The notes beneath the pieces are model-generated. The model saw nothing but the letters and a program-made list of their open reading frames with translations, searched no databases and was not told the origin of the DNA. Below, in pieces: positions 35,762 to 43,987 of a stretch of 64,000 nt of DNA (positions are counted from its first letter, which is position 1; each line of letters opens with the position of its first letter). Origin of the DNA: Aquificota bacterium (GTDB taxonomy: Bacteria > Aquificota > Aquificia > Aquificales > Hydrogenothermaceae); assembly GCA_013153635.1 (NCBI GenBank), contig JAADDZ010000014.1:124001-188000 (forward strand). The letters run 5' to 3'. The position numbers were made by a program, and so were the translations under genes.

Positions 35762-36898
35762 CTAAAAAACCTCCTTTTCTACCTGTTTAAAAATCTCTTG
35801 AGTTTCTTCCATTATTTGGATAATATCTTCCAATTTTTTTGGTTTCCCAAAGTTAGCTCTTTCTATTACTTTCTGTATCAAGACAGGTATTTTATCAAAA
35901 GTTATCTTTTGAGATAAAAATCTATTAACAGCCAGTTCATCGGCAACTGTTAAAACTATAGGATAAGCTTCTCCTTTTATTCCAACCTCTTTTGCAAGTT
36001 TTAAGAGAGGAAATTTTTGATAATCTGGCTCAAAAAATTCTATCTTATGAAGATTCTTAAAATCTACAGAAGGTACATCTGTTTCCCATCTGTCTGGATA
36101 GGATATAGCATATGTTATTGGTATCTTCATGTCAGGTACAGATATGTTAGATATGATAGTGCCGTCTATATATTCAACCATACCATGAACTAGACTCTGT
36201 GGGTGAATCAGAACATCTATATGTGAGTAAGGTGTATCAAATAGATAATGAGCTTCTATGATTTCTAATCCTTTATTCATAAGGGTTGCACTATCTATAG
36301 TTACTTTTTCTCCCATTTTCCACTTTGGGTGCTGAAGAGCTTCCTCTACAGAAACATCTTTGAAAGATTCTATAGGTAGGTTTAAAAAAGGTCCCCCTGA
36401 TGCAGTAAGGACAATTTTTTTTATGTTTTTAGTTTTTTCTCCTTTCAAAGATTGAAATATAGCTGAATGCTCACTATCGATAGGAATTATTTTTTTGTAC
36501 TGCTTTTTTAGAATTTCTCCAAGACATATGATAGCCTCTTTGTTTGCTGTAGCTAGATTTTTTTTATGCTCTAAGATGTAATAGGTAGGTAATATTCCTG
36601 CAATACCTGCTATACCTACTACATACAAATCGACAAAAAGGTCTGTTATATGGAGTAACCCTTCTTCTCCTGTTAAAAAAATCAAATCATATTTTTTGAT
36701 AAGCTCTTTTGGTATCGTTTCATAATGGTGAACATAGACATATTTTGGTCTAAATTCTTCTATCTGTTCTTTAAGTTTTTGTGAAAATTTAGATGAGGCT
36801 AAAGCCTTTACCTTTACCTTTCCTGTATGTTGCCTCACTATATCTAGAGTCTGTGTTCCTATAGAACCTGTAGAACCTAAAACCGCTATCTCTTTCAA
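35762..36898 (-). CDS. dxr: 1-deoxy-D-xylulose-5-phosphate reductoisomerase
   Basis: Second step of the non-mevalonate isoprenoid pathway, forming methylerythritol phosphate with NADPH. Motifs are VLGSTGSIGTQTLDIV (NADPH binding), ATANKEAIICLGE, IIPIDSEHSAIFQSL (metal-binding Asp and Glu), LTASGGPF, HPKWKMGEKVTIDSATLMNKGLE in part, and the C-terminal helical domain. The 378 residues are normal. Confidence 0.96.
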   Translation of the reverse strand: MKEIAVLGSTGSIGTQTLDIVRQHTGKVKVKALASSKFSQKLKEQIEEFRPKYVYVHHYETIPKELIKKYDLIFLTGEEGLLHITDLFVDLYVVGIAGIAGILPTYYILEHKKNLATANKEAIICLGEILKKQYKKIIPIDSEHSAIFQSLKGEKTKNIKKIVLTASGGPFLNLPIESFKDVSVEEALQHPKWKMGEKVTIDSATLMNKGLEIIEAHYLFDTPYSHIDVLIHPQSLVHGMVEYIDGTIISNISVPDMKIPITYAISYPDRWETDVPSVDFKNLHKIEFFEPDYQKFPLLKLAKEVGIKGEAYPIVLTVADELAVNRFLSQKITFDKIPVLIQKVIERANFGKPKKLEDIIQIMEETQEIFKQVEKEVF

Positions 36899-36902
36899 TC
36901 TA

Positions 36903-37520
36903 TTATGCCTCTAGAGCTTGCAAGATATAACCAAAAAATTCGTTATCCTCTTTGGCTCCAAAAAATTCTACTTTATTATTAATAACTATTTTTGGGACTG
37001 TGACAACGTTATATTTCATAGCTATATGAGGAAAAGTATAACTATCAATCACTACAGTTTTGATAAAACTGTTAACAAGCGCAAAGCTGTAAGCGATTTT
37101 TATCGCTGGCGCACAAAACCCACAGGAAGATGTGGTAAAAACTTTTATTTCTATATCTTTGTCTACCTGTTTTACTAACTCTTCTATCCGTGGAGATATT
37201 TTGTGATTTTTCGTAGATACCATAACAATAGTATCTATTATAGTCTGAATTTCTCCACCATTTATTTCTCCCATATATCTTATCCCTAAGTCCTCTTCAG
37301 CAGTAGGATAGATACTAAAACATGGGGGTTCTATACAATCTAAGTCTAGGTTATGTTCAAATTCTAATTTAGGATTCAAAGAGACAAGCTCTCTTAGAAC
37401 CTGCTCTGTTTTGTTTGAAATAGAGTCGCCCTTGCCTTTAAATGCTATAGTTACAGGATATTTTAACTTTTTTGCAAAAATCTTTTCTATATTCTCTTTA
37501 ACTTTCTCTCCAATCAGCAT
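36903..37520 (-). CDS. Protein disulfide oxidoreductase-like protein with one CXXC
   Basis: The 205 residues have the two-thioredoxin-fold layout of thermophile PDO proteins, which make or isomerise disulfides in the cytoplasm. The C-terminal half holds the active site SSCGFCAPAIK and the cis-Pro segment VVTVPKIVIN. The N-terminal half (YPVTIAFKGKGDSISNKTEQ) lacks the first CXXC that Aquifex and archaeal PDO usually have, although two other cysteines occur in LDCIEPPCFSIY. The loss suggests a one-site reductase or a divergent role. It starts one base after ybeY. Confidence 0.82.
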   Translation of the reverse strand: MLIGEKVKENIEKIFAKKLKYPVTIAFKGKGDSISNKTEQVLRELVSLNPKLEFEHNLDLDCIEPPCFSIYPTAEEDLGIRYMGEINGGEIQTIIDTIVMVSTKNHKISPRIEELVKQVDKDIEIKVFTTSSCGFCAPAIKIAYSFALVNSFIKTVVIDSYTFPHIAMKYNVVTVPKIVINNKVEFFGAKEDNEFFGYILQALEA

Positions 37521-37521
37521 T

Positions 37522-37974
37522 CTATTTTCCAGTTATATTTTTATCTAATATATGTTTTATCAATTTTTCTTGTTTGTCAAACATTAATCTCGCTTCTTTT
37601 TGTGATTTTTCATGGTCATACCCAAGAAGATGTAAAAGCCCATGAGCTATAAGTCTAACAAGCTCTTCATAAAAGGAAACTCCTAAGTTTTCCGCCTGTT
37701 TTTTTGTATATGGAACGCTGATAACAATATCTCCTAAAACTTTGTATCTGTAGCCGGGAATCTCTCCAGCGGGAAAAGATAAAACATCTGTAGGTTTATC
37801 CTTGTCTCTCCATTCCTTGTTTAACTGTCTTATGTTAGTGTTATCTGTTAAAGTCAGCCCTACTTCTACATTATCTATACCTAGATATTCAAGCATCTGT
37901 GCCAAGATTTGATGTAACTGTTCTTTTTTTATTTTCGTTGTTCTGTAGTCTTTATTTATAAAGATGTTATTCAC
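37522..37974 (-). CDS. ybeY: Endoribonuclease YbeY
   Basis: Zinc-dependent RNase for 16S rRNA 3'-end maturation and 70S quality control. The catalytic zinc motif HGLLHLLGYDHE is present, with TDVLSFPAG upstream. The 150 residues match the family. It overlaps ybeZ by eight bases, the usual ybeZ-ybeY pair. Confidence 0.96.
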   Translation of the reverse strand: MNNIFINKDYRTTKIKKEQLHQILAQMLEYLGIDNVEVGLTLTDNTNIRQLNKEWRDKDKPTDVLSFPAGEIPGYRYKVLGDIVISVPYTKKQAENLGVSFYEELVRLIAHGLLHLLGYDHEKSQKEARLMFDKQEKLIKHILDKNITGK

Positions 37975-38935
37975 TTTCTTGTTCCTGCTCGTACTTTTCG
38001 TAAGCCATTATTATTTTCTGCACTACTGGGTGGCGTACTACATCTTTTTCTGTAAATTTTGTAAAACCTATACCTTCTACATCTTCTAAAACTTTTACCG
38101 CTTCAACCAAACCAGATTGGGATATTTTTGGTAGGTCTATCTGGGTTATATCTCCAGTAACTACTGCTTTTGAACCAAACCCTATCCTTGTTAGAAACAT
38201 TTTCATCTGTTCTCTTGTTGTATTTTGTGCTTCATCTAGTATTATAAAAGCATCGTTTAGAGTTCTTCCTCTCATAAAAGCCAAAGGAGCTATCTCTATC
38301 ACTTTTTTTTCTAGCATATCGTTTGCTTTGTCTGCATCTACCATATCGTAAAGGGCATCATAGAGGGGTCTAAGGTATGGGTCTACTTTTTCCGTGAGAG
38401 TTCCCGGAAGGAAACCTAATTTTTCCCCCGCTTCTACAGCTGGTCTCGTTAGGATAATCCTGTTCACTTTATTTTCCTTTAGATAAGATACTGCAACCGC
38501 CATAGCGAGATAGGTTTTTCCTGTGCCTGCTGGTCCTATTCCGAATGTTATATCATTCTTCTTTATAGTATCTACATACAGTTTTTGAGTTGGAGTTTTA
38601 GCTACTATTGGCTTTCTTTTTGAGGTAAATAAGATAACATTATCTCCTTGGAAAACAGGTTTTTTATTTTCTTCTACATCTAATTTAAAACCAAGAGCTA
38701 ATCCTCGAACATCAGCGGAACTTAGATTGTGACCTACTTCAAAAAGTGAAGCTACTTTTTCCATAAATTTTTCAAACTTATCAAGGGCTTCTTCAGAACC
38801 TTCTGCTATTAGTTTTGTTCCCCGTGCAAATATCTTTATATCAAAGATTTGAGAGAAATACTTCAAGTTTTCATCTCGATTTCCTACGATGTTAAAAAAT
38901 GCTTCTGATGGAATTTCTACTTCTAATGTAAAAAT
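37967..38935 (-). CDS. ybeZ: PhoH-like ATPase YbeZ, probable AUU start
   Basis: P-loop ATPase of the PhoH family, linked to YbeY and ribosome maturation. The Walker A is GIGPAGTGKTYLAMA, Walker B AFIILDEAQN, followed by TREQMKMFLTRIGFGSK and VVTGDITQIDLP. The first usual-type start in frame is TTG 38866, which has no ribosome site. Upstream codons in the same frame still encode family-like sequence (EVEIPSEAFFNIVGNRDENL), and AGGAGGT at 38950-38944 stands eight bases before an ATT at 38935-38933. I therefore place the start at this AUU. An AUC at 38941 in frame is the other option but is only two bases from the site. Confidence 0.9.
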   Translation of the reverse strand: MFTLEVEIPSEAFFNIVGNRDENLKYFSQIFDIKIFARGTKLIAEGSEEALDKFEKFMEKVASLFEVGHNLSSADVRGLALGFKLDVEENKKPVFQGDNVILFTSKRKPIVAKTPTQKLYVDTIKKNDITFGIGPAGTGKTYLAMAVAVSYLKENKVNRIILTRPAVEAGEKLGFLPGTLTEKVDPYLRPLYDALYDMVDADKANDMLEKKVIEIAPLAFMRGRTLNDAFIILDEAQNTTREQMKMFLTRIGFGSKAVVTGDITQIDLPKISQSGLVEAVKVLEDVEGIGFTKFTEKDVVRHPVVQKIIMAYEKYEQEQESE

Positions 38936-39019
38936 TTTGATATACCTCCTAACAAATTTTCTACATGAAGATAAATTTATACAAAAATTTTAATTTTCAA
39001 ATAAAATTTTCGACCTTTG

Positions 39020-39030
39020 TATGATATATT
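39020..39030 (+). promoter_or_regulatory. mog promoter (TATGATATATT)
   Basis: Extended -10 TGATATATT, 31 bases before the mog ATG. The 11-mer TATGATATATT is identical to that before rpsB and the atp operon. No strong -35 is seen. A minus-strand TATAAA near 38975 may serve ybeZ in the same 126-base spacer. Confidence 0.55.
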
Positions 39031-39061
39031 TTGAAAATTAACAAAGCATAAGAGGTTTGGT

Positions 39062-39595
39062 ATGGACAAAAAGGCAAAAATAGGTGTCTTAACTATATCT
39101 GATAGGGCTAGTAAAGGCATTTATGAGGATATAAGTGGAAAAGCTATCGTACAGTATTTGGAAGATATATTAATCACTCCCTTTGAAACTGTTTATAAGA
39201 TAATTCCTGATGAGCAGGATTTGATAGAAAAATCTCTTGTATATATGGCAGATGTGGAAAAGTGTAGTCTCATACTTACTACAGGCGGAACAGGACCAGC
39301 CCCTAGAGATGTTACTCCAGAAGCTACGGAAAATGTATGTCAAAAGATGATGCCCGGTTTTGGAGAACTGATGAGACAGGTATCTTTAAAACAAGTTCCT
39401 ACAGCTATCTTATCAAGGCAAACAGCAGGTATTCGAGGTAGCTGTCTTATTATAAATTTACCCGGAAAACCTCAATCAATAAAGCTTACTCTTGATGCTG
39501 TATTTCCTGCTGTTCCTTACTGTATTGACTTAATTGGTGGTGCTTTTATAGATACGGACCCCAAAAAACTACAAGCTTTTAGACCTAAGAAGTAA
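39062..39595 (+). CDS. mog: Molybdopterin adenylyltransferase (Mog/MoaB family)
   Basis: Adenylates molybdopterin before molybdenum insertion. The MoCF fold shows IGVLTISDRASKGIYEDISG, the signature LILTTGGTGPAPRDVTPEAT and SCLIINLPGKPQSI. The 177 residues fit Mog. It converges head-on with the molybdenum hydroxylase gene, whose stop is two bases away, so a shared need for the cofactor is likely though they are on opposite strands. Confidence 0.92.
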   Translation: MDKKAKIGVLTISDRASKGIYEDISGKAIVQYLEDILITPFETVYKIIPDEQDLIEKSLVYMADVEKCSLILTTGGTGPAPRDVTPEATENVCQKMMPGFGELMRQVSLKQVPTAILSRQTAGIRGSCLIINLPGKPQSIKLTLDAVFPAVPYCIDLIGGAFIDTDPKKLQAFRPKK

Positions 39596-39597
39596 CC

Positions 39598-41703
39598 TTA
39601 TATATGTTTTATTAGTGGAAGGTCTCTTATCCTTTTTCCAGTTGCCCAGAAAACAGCATTAGTTAGAGCAGGGATAACTGGGGGAAGCCCCGGTTCTCCT
39701 ACTCCTCCCATTCTTCCTTGAGAGTTTAGTATATACACTTCTATCTTGGGAGTTTTATCTATCCTTAATAGTCTGTAAGTATCAAAGTTAGTAGATGATA
39801 TTTTGCCGTCTTCGAACTGAACTTCTTCGTAAATGGCACTGCTTAGACCCATTATTACAGCACTTTCTATCTGCATTTTAACTAGCTCTGGATTTACAGT
39901 TATTGGACCTAAATCTATAACGGTTACTACTTTGTGTACTTCTATATCTTTTTTCTCTTCATCTACAGATACTTCTACAACTTGAGCTACATGGGAACGA
40001 AAAGATTTGTAGTATGCTATTCCCATAGCTTGTCCGTTTTTTGATTTTTTCCAATTTGCTTTTTCTGCAACTGTTTCAATTACTCTAGAGGCTCTTATGT
40101 TTGAGAATAGGTGCTGTAGCCTAAACTCTACTGGGTCTTTTTTTGCATGGTAAGCTATTTCATCTATAAATGATTCAATGGTAAATGCATTATGAGAACT
40201 GGCTACAGAGCGCCAATACCATAATGGTACAGGAAGGTCTACTTTTACATATTCTACTAAGAGGTTTGGAACTTCATATGGTAGGTCTTTTACTCCGTGT
40301 ACTACTTGAGGGTCTACTTTGTAACTTCTCTTTTTGGTAAATTCTGAAAGCGATGGAGAAGCTATTCTATGTTTCCATGCAGTAATATTTCCTTCTTTGT
40401 CTAAAGAGGCTTCTATCTTGGCAGTATGTATAGGTCTGAAGTGAGCAGAACTTATGTCATCTTCTCTAGAGTAGAAGAGTTTTATAGGTCTTTTTATTTT
40501 TTGAGCTATTTCTACTGCATCTGTAACAAAGTCTACAGCTGACTTTCTTCCAAAACCTCCTCCTAAAAAAGTGGTATATATCTCTATGTTTTCTTCTGGA
40601 AGACCTGTTAATCTTTTTACAGTTTTTAGGGTATTTGTTTGAGCTTGGGTTGGTATCCATATTTGGGCTTTTTTCTCTGTTATATTAACTACACAGTTTA
40701 GAGGCTCTGCAGTGGCATGGTAAAGATAGGGAAGAGAGTATTCAGCTTCTATTTTTTTGTGTCCTGTTTTAAGAGCTTTTTCTACATTTCCTCTTTTTTT
40801 GGCTACTGCTCCTTTCTTTCTCAAGGCTTTTTTGCATACCCTAATCATATCTTCGTGAGTCATTCCTTGGATTTTGCTTTTTGACCATTTTGTATGTATC
40901 TTTCGTTTTGTATCCCAAACTGCCTGTATCTCTTTCCCACATACAGCGACTCCAGAAGTTATAGGGAATATGTCTATAATCTTAGTAGATACAGGTTTAT
41001 TTACAGAGTAGTACTTTAATTTACTTCCCCATCTTACTGGTTTTATAACTGATGCATATACCATACCTTCTATATATATGTCAGTACCATATAAGGCTTT
41101 GCCGTTTACTTTCTCTTCTGTATCTAATTTTTTTACAGATTTTCCTATGTATTTCCAATCTTCTGGGTTTTTTAGTTTCACAGTTACAGGTATAATCAAT
41201 TTTTTTGTTATCTCTATCAGCTCTCCGTATGTTACATTTTGGTTGGTTGGTTTATGTATAACTCTACCGTCCTTTGCTATACACTCCTCTTTTTTTACTT
41301 TTAAAGCTCTAGCTCCTGCTTCCAAAAACAGTTCTCTAGCCACAGCTCCAGCTTTTCTCATAGGCATGAACATATTTCTTATACTGGTACTTCCTCCAGT
41401 GAGCATAGAGTTCATTTTTGGGTCTAAATAAGGTTTTCTTGGTTGAGGGAACTTTACAGTTATCCTATCTATAGGAAATTCCATTTCATCAGCTAAAATA
41501 GAGGTTAATCCTGTGTATACTCCTTGTCCCATTTCAGACTTGTTTATGTATATAGTAGCTGTGTTATTTTCTTTTATATTAATCCATGCATTAACTTTGA
41601 AGGATTCTGCATCTTTAGAATGTAGGATTCTATATCCTGAAGGGGTTAAGGCTATAACAAGGGTTAGACCTGATAGTTTTAAAAATTCTCTTCTACTTAT
41701 CAT
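39598..41703 (-). CDS. Molybdenum hydroxylase large subunit (IorB / xanthine-dehydrogenase family), Tat signal
   Basis: Molybdopterin-binding subunit like isoquinoline 1-oxidoreductase or aldehyde dehydrogenases of the IorB group. The N terminus SRREFLKLSGLTLVIAL is a twin-arginine signal, so the folded enzyme goes to the periplasm. KVNGKALYGTDI begins the core, TQAQTNTLKTVKRL and TTFLGGGFGRKS are molybdopterin segments, and GGVGEPGLPPVIPA carries the catalytic Glu. The 701 residues match IorB. The substrate, probably an aldehyde or N-heterocycle, is unknown. It overlaps the Fe-S subunit gene by 11 bases. Confidence 0.9.
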   Translation of the reverse strand: MISRREFLKLSGLTLVIALTPSGYRILHSKDAESFKVNAWINIKENNTATIYINKSEMGQGVYTGLTSILADEMEFPIDRITVKFPQPRKPYLDPKMNSMLTGGSTSIRNMFMPMRKAGAVARELFLEAGARALKVKKEECIAKDGRVIHKPTNQNVTYGELIEITKKLIIPVTVKLKNPEDWKYIGKSVKKLDTEEKVNGKALYGTDIYIEGMVYASVIKPVRWGSKLKYYSVNKPVSTKIIDIFPITSGVAVCGKEIQAVWDTKRKIHTKWSKSKIQGMTHEDMIRVCKKALRKKGAVAKKRGNVEKALKTGHKKIEAEYSLPYLYHATAEPLNCVVNITEKKAQIWIPTQAQTNTLKTVKRLTGLPEENIEIYTTFLGGGFGRKSAVDFVTDAVEIAQKIKRPIKLFYSREDDISSAHFRPIHTAKIEASLDKEGNITAWKHRIASPSLSEFTKKRSYKVDPQVVHGVKDLPYEVPNLLVEYVKVDLPVPLWYWRSVASSHNAFTIESFIDEIAYHAKKDPVEFRLQHLFSNIRASRVIETVAEKANWKKSKNGQAMGIAYYKSFRSHVAQVVEVSVDEEKKDIEVHKVVTVIDLGPITVNPELVKMQIESAVIMGLSSAIYEEVQFEDGKISSTNFDTYRLLRIDKTPKIEVYILNSQGRMGGVGEPGLPPVIPALTNAVFWATGKRIRDLPLIKHI

Positions 41704-42154
41704 TGTTTTCTCTCATATATTTTGAAGCTAGTTTTATAGCTTTTAATATTCTTTGGTACGTTCCACATCTACAAAGATTTCCATACATACTAGATATTAT
41801 GTCGTCAGTGGTAGGATTTTTATTTTGAGAAAGGAGATATACTGCCTGCATAATTTGTCCAGCTTGACAGTAACCGCATTGGGGTACATCTAATTCTATC
41901 CAAGCTTTTTTTACATGATGCTCTTGGGGGATACCTTCTATTGTGATTATAGGTTTATTCTCTACTTGAGAAACTGTGATTTGACAGCTTCTAACAGCAA
42001 CCCCATCTACTAAAACTGTACAAAATCCACAGAGAGATTTTCCACAACCGTATTTTGTTCCAGTAAGTTTGAGGTCTTCTCTAAGAACCCACAGAAGTTT
42101 CTTATCTTTTTCTACATCTACTTTGTATAATTTTCCATTTACTATAATCTCCAT
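41693..42154 (-). CDS. Molybdenum hydroxylase [2Fe-2S] small subunit (IorA-type)
   Basis: Carries electrons from the molybdenum site. A plant-type [2Fe-2S] cluster is bound by CGCGKSLCGFC-like cysteines (YGCGKSLCGFCTVLVDG) plus a later Cys. A second cluster domain is seen in CGYCQAGQIMQAV and NLCRCGTYQRI. The 153 residues are typical. It has no signal of its own and is probably exported with the Tat-signal-bearing large subunit. There is no FAD subunit nearby, as in other IorAB enzymes, which pass electrons to cytochromes. Confidence 0.93.
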   Translation of the reverse strand: MEIIVNGKLYKVDVEKDKKLLWVLREDLKLTGTKYGCGKSLCGFCTVLVDGVAVRSCQITVSQVENKPIITIEGIPQEHHVKKAWIELDVPQCGYCQAGQIMQAVYLLSQNKNPTTDDIISSMYGNLCRCGTYQRILKAIKLASKYMRENNDK

Positions 42155-42186
42155 AGAGATAAAAATGCTTTAAGGAAAGGATAAAT

Positions 42187-42564
42187 TCAAGTACCAAATA
42201 TCTCTTTTGGAGTGAGCCATGGGTGTAAAAGTTCTGCCTTGCCCTCATAATACTTACCATCTACCCACAGCTTGTAATGTTCCATAGTCTCTTGAGGTGG
42301 AATCTCTATTTTGACTTTAAACATGTGGGGGTCTGTTATCACTTCTCCTTTTTTTATATCTATGAGCATATCTGATATAGGATTTTCCTCTTCATCTAGG
42401 AATAGGACGAGGATATGCTCTTTGCCTAACAGGTAAACAGTAGCTCCAGCAAACTTTAAATCTGGTTTGGCTTCTTTTATCGCTTCTTTTACTGCGTCTA
42501 GAAAACCTTTCTTTTTGAGATATTTTTTGACTACTTCTTTTGAGATATGTACCCTTTTTTCCAT
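42187..42564 (-). CDS. Unknown 125-residue protein between rlmB and the IorA-type gene
   Basis: Not recognised. An N-terminal helical part (EVVKKYLKKKGFLDAVKEAIKE) is followed by a beta-rich part (AGATVYLLGKEHILVLFLDEE) with a VDGKYYEGKAELLHPWLTPKE C terminus. It has no cysteine, signal or membrane segment. It lies 20 bases after rlmB and 32 bases before the Fe-S subunit gene in the same direction, so it could be part of the hydroxylase transcript, perhaps as an accessory protein. This is only positional inference. Confidence 0.62.
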   Translation of the reverse strand: MEKRVHISKEVVKKYLKKKGFLDAVKEAIKEAKPDLKFAGATVYLLGKEHILVLFLDEEENPISDMLIDIKKGEVITDPHMFKVKIEIPPQETMEHYKLWVDGKYYEGKAELLHPWLTPKEIFGT

Positions 42565-42584
42565 GTTGCTTCTCCTTATTTATT

Positions 42585-43319
42585 TTATTCTATCCATTTT
42601 TGCTTTGCTATTTCCCAAAGAGCTATTGATGTAGCAGAAGATACATTCAAAGAGGTAACTTCTCCTTTCATTGGAATTGTTGCTATGATGTCAGAGGTCT
42701 CTAGAACTGTTTTAGAAACGCCTTTTCCTTCAGAGCCAACGACTACAGCGAGAGGAAATGGAAAAACTATTTTATGTATAGGCTTTCCCCCTTTTTCTAC
42801 AGAAACTACCCAACCATTTTTTTTCTTGAATCTATCTAAAAACCCTCTCAAACTTCCTACTTTCGCTATAGGTATATGAAAAATAGCTCCTGCTGACGCT
42901 TTAACTACTGTTTCATTTATCGGAGAACTTCTCTCTTTTGGGAGTATAATTCCATTAGCTCCTAAAACTTCAGCTGTTCTGATAATATTTCCAACATTTT
43001 GTGGGTCTGTTATGTGGTCTAACACAACCAAAACTCCTTCTTCTTGGAGTATTTTTTCCATTAGGTCATTTTCTTTCCAATACTTGATTGGAGATAGTAG
43101 AGCTACAACCCCTTGAGTTTTTTTTGTTCCTGCTAGCTCTTCTACTTTTTTTCTTGGTACTTTTTGGATTTTTATCTTATTTTTTTCTGCTAGTTTTACA
43201 AGCTCTTTTGGTGGGTGAGAGTCATGAGCTATAAGGATTTTTTCTAGATGTTTTCCTGCTTTTATAGCCTCTATAACAGGGTTTCTTCCCCAAATTACGA
43301 ATCTATTTTCTCTTTCCAA
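42585..43319 (-). CDS. rlmB: 23S rRNA 2'-O-ribose methyltransferase RlmB (SpoU/TrmH family)
   Basis: SAM-dependent SPOUT methyltransferase. The substrate-binding N domain starts FVIWGRNPVIEAIKAG. The three SPOUT motifs are visible: VVLDHITDPQNVGNIIRTAE, PLAVVVGSEGKGVS and IPMKGEVTSLNVSSATSIAL, which form the knotted cofactor site. The 244 residues fit RlmB (Gm2251 in E. coli numbering). A paralogous TrmH-like target cannot be fully excluded. Confidence 0.92.
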   Translation of the reverse strand: MERENRFVIWGRNPVIEAIKAGKHLEKILIAHDSHPPKELVKLAEKNKIKIQKVPRKKVEELAGTKKTQGVVALLSPIKYWKENDLMEKILQEEGVLVVLDHITDPQNVGNIIRTAEVLGANGIILPKERSSPINETVVKASAGAIFHIPIAKVGSLRGFLDRFKKKNGWVVSVEKGGKPIHKIVFPFPLAVVVGSEGKGVSKTVLETSDIIATIPMKGEVTSLNVSSATSIALWEIAKQKWIE

Positions 43320-43321
43320 AC

Positions 43322-43798
43322 TTACTCCTTTAAAAATTTTTCTATCAGTTTTTCTAATGTCTCTAATTTCTGTTCTCCAAATAGGATTTTACCAACTGTT
43401 AAGTCTTTTCTCAAAATGTAAAAGGTAGGAGTTCCCGGAACGAAATATTTCTTTATCACTTTACTATCTGGAAGTAATACAGGAAAACCAAAGTTCCATT
43501 TTTGGATTACCTTTTTTATTTTCTTTTTGTTGTGAGTATCTACTACTATTGTAAGGATTTTTACATTTTTGTTTTTGTATTTTTCTTGATACCATTTCCA
43601 CAGTTTTGGTAGCTCTCTTTCACATGAGGGACATTTTGTAGACCAGAATATAAGGATTACTACGTTTCCTTTGTAATCAGACAGTTTTACTGTTTTTCCA
43701 TCAATCGTTTTTAAAGTAAAATCAAAGGCTTTAAGTCCGGCGGTACTTGGGGTGGCAATAAAGAAAACTATCACTAAATTTAATACAATTTTCCACAT
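43322..43798 (-). CDS. Periplasmic TlpA/ResA-like thioredoxin
   Basis: Exported thiol-disulfide protein of 158 residues. A signal peptide (MWKIVLNLVIVFFIATPSTA) is followed by the TlpA pattern: FTLKTIDGKTVKLSDYKGN, ILIFWSTKCPSCERELPKL with the CPSC active site, and VPGTPTFYILRKD with the cis-Pro. Such proteins reduce cytochrome c cysteines or other periplasmic disulfides. It ends two bases before rlmB and is the first gene of the tlpA-rlmB-unknown-IorAB run. Confidence 0.85.
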   Translation of the reverse strand: MWKIVLNLVIVFFIATPSTAGLKAFDFTLKTIDGKTVKLSDYKGNVVILIFWSTKCPSCERELPKLWKWYQEKYKNKNVKILTIVVDTHNKKKIKKVIQKWNFGFPVLLPDSKVIKKYFVPGTPTFYILRKDLTVGKILFGEQKLETLEKLIEKFLKE

Positions 43799-43868
43799 AT
43801 GTACCCTCTTTTCGAATTTTATTTTATAAATTTAGGGGTTTTTTGATAAAAATACTATCTTTCCTATA

Positions 43869-43907
43869 TTGACAAAAAAAAGGAGATGTACTAGACTATA
43901 TAGTCTA
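43869..43907 (+). promoter_or_regulatory. tRNA-Phe promoter with a 16-base palindrome
   Basis: A consensus -35 TTGACA at 43869-43874 is followed 17 bases later by TAGACT. That -10 position coincides with the perfect palindrome TAGACTATATAGTCTA at 43892-43907, which ends five bases before the tRNA. The palindrome therefore covers the -10 and start-site region and could be an operator or a processing hairpin. Confidence 0.55.
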
Positions 43908-43911
43908 ATAA

Positions 43912-43984
43912 GGCCAGGTAGCTCAGTTGGTAGAGCACGCGGCTGAAAACCGCGGTGTCGGCGGTTCGATTCCGCCCTTGGCCA
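43912..43984 (+). tRNA. tRNA-Phe (GAA)
   Basis: A complete 73-base cloverleaf. The acceptor arms GGCCAGG and CTTGGCC pair over seven positions with one G-T. The D arm is GCTC...GAGC, the anticodon stem CGCGG/CCGCG has loop CTGAAAA with anticodon GAA, and the T arm is GGCGG/CCGCC with TTCGATT. The discriminator is A at 43984. CCA is not encoded. The gpsA stop, on the other strand, is four bases beyond. Confidence 0.97.
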
Positions 43985-43987
43985 TCT

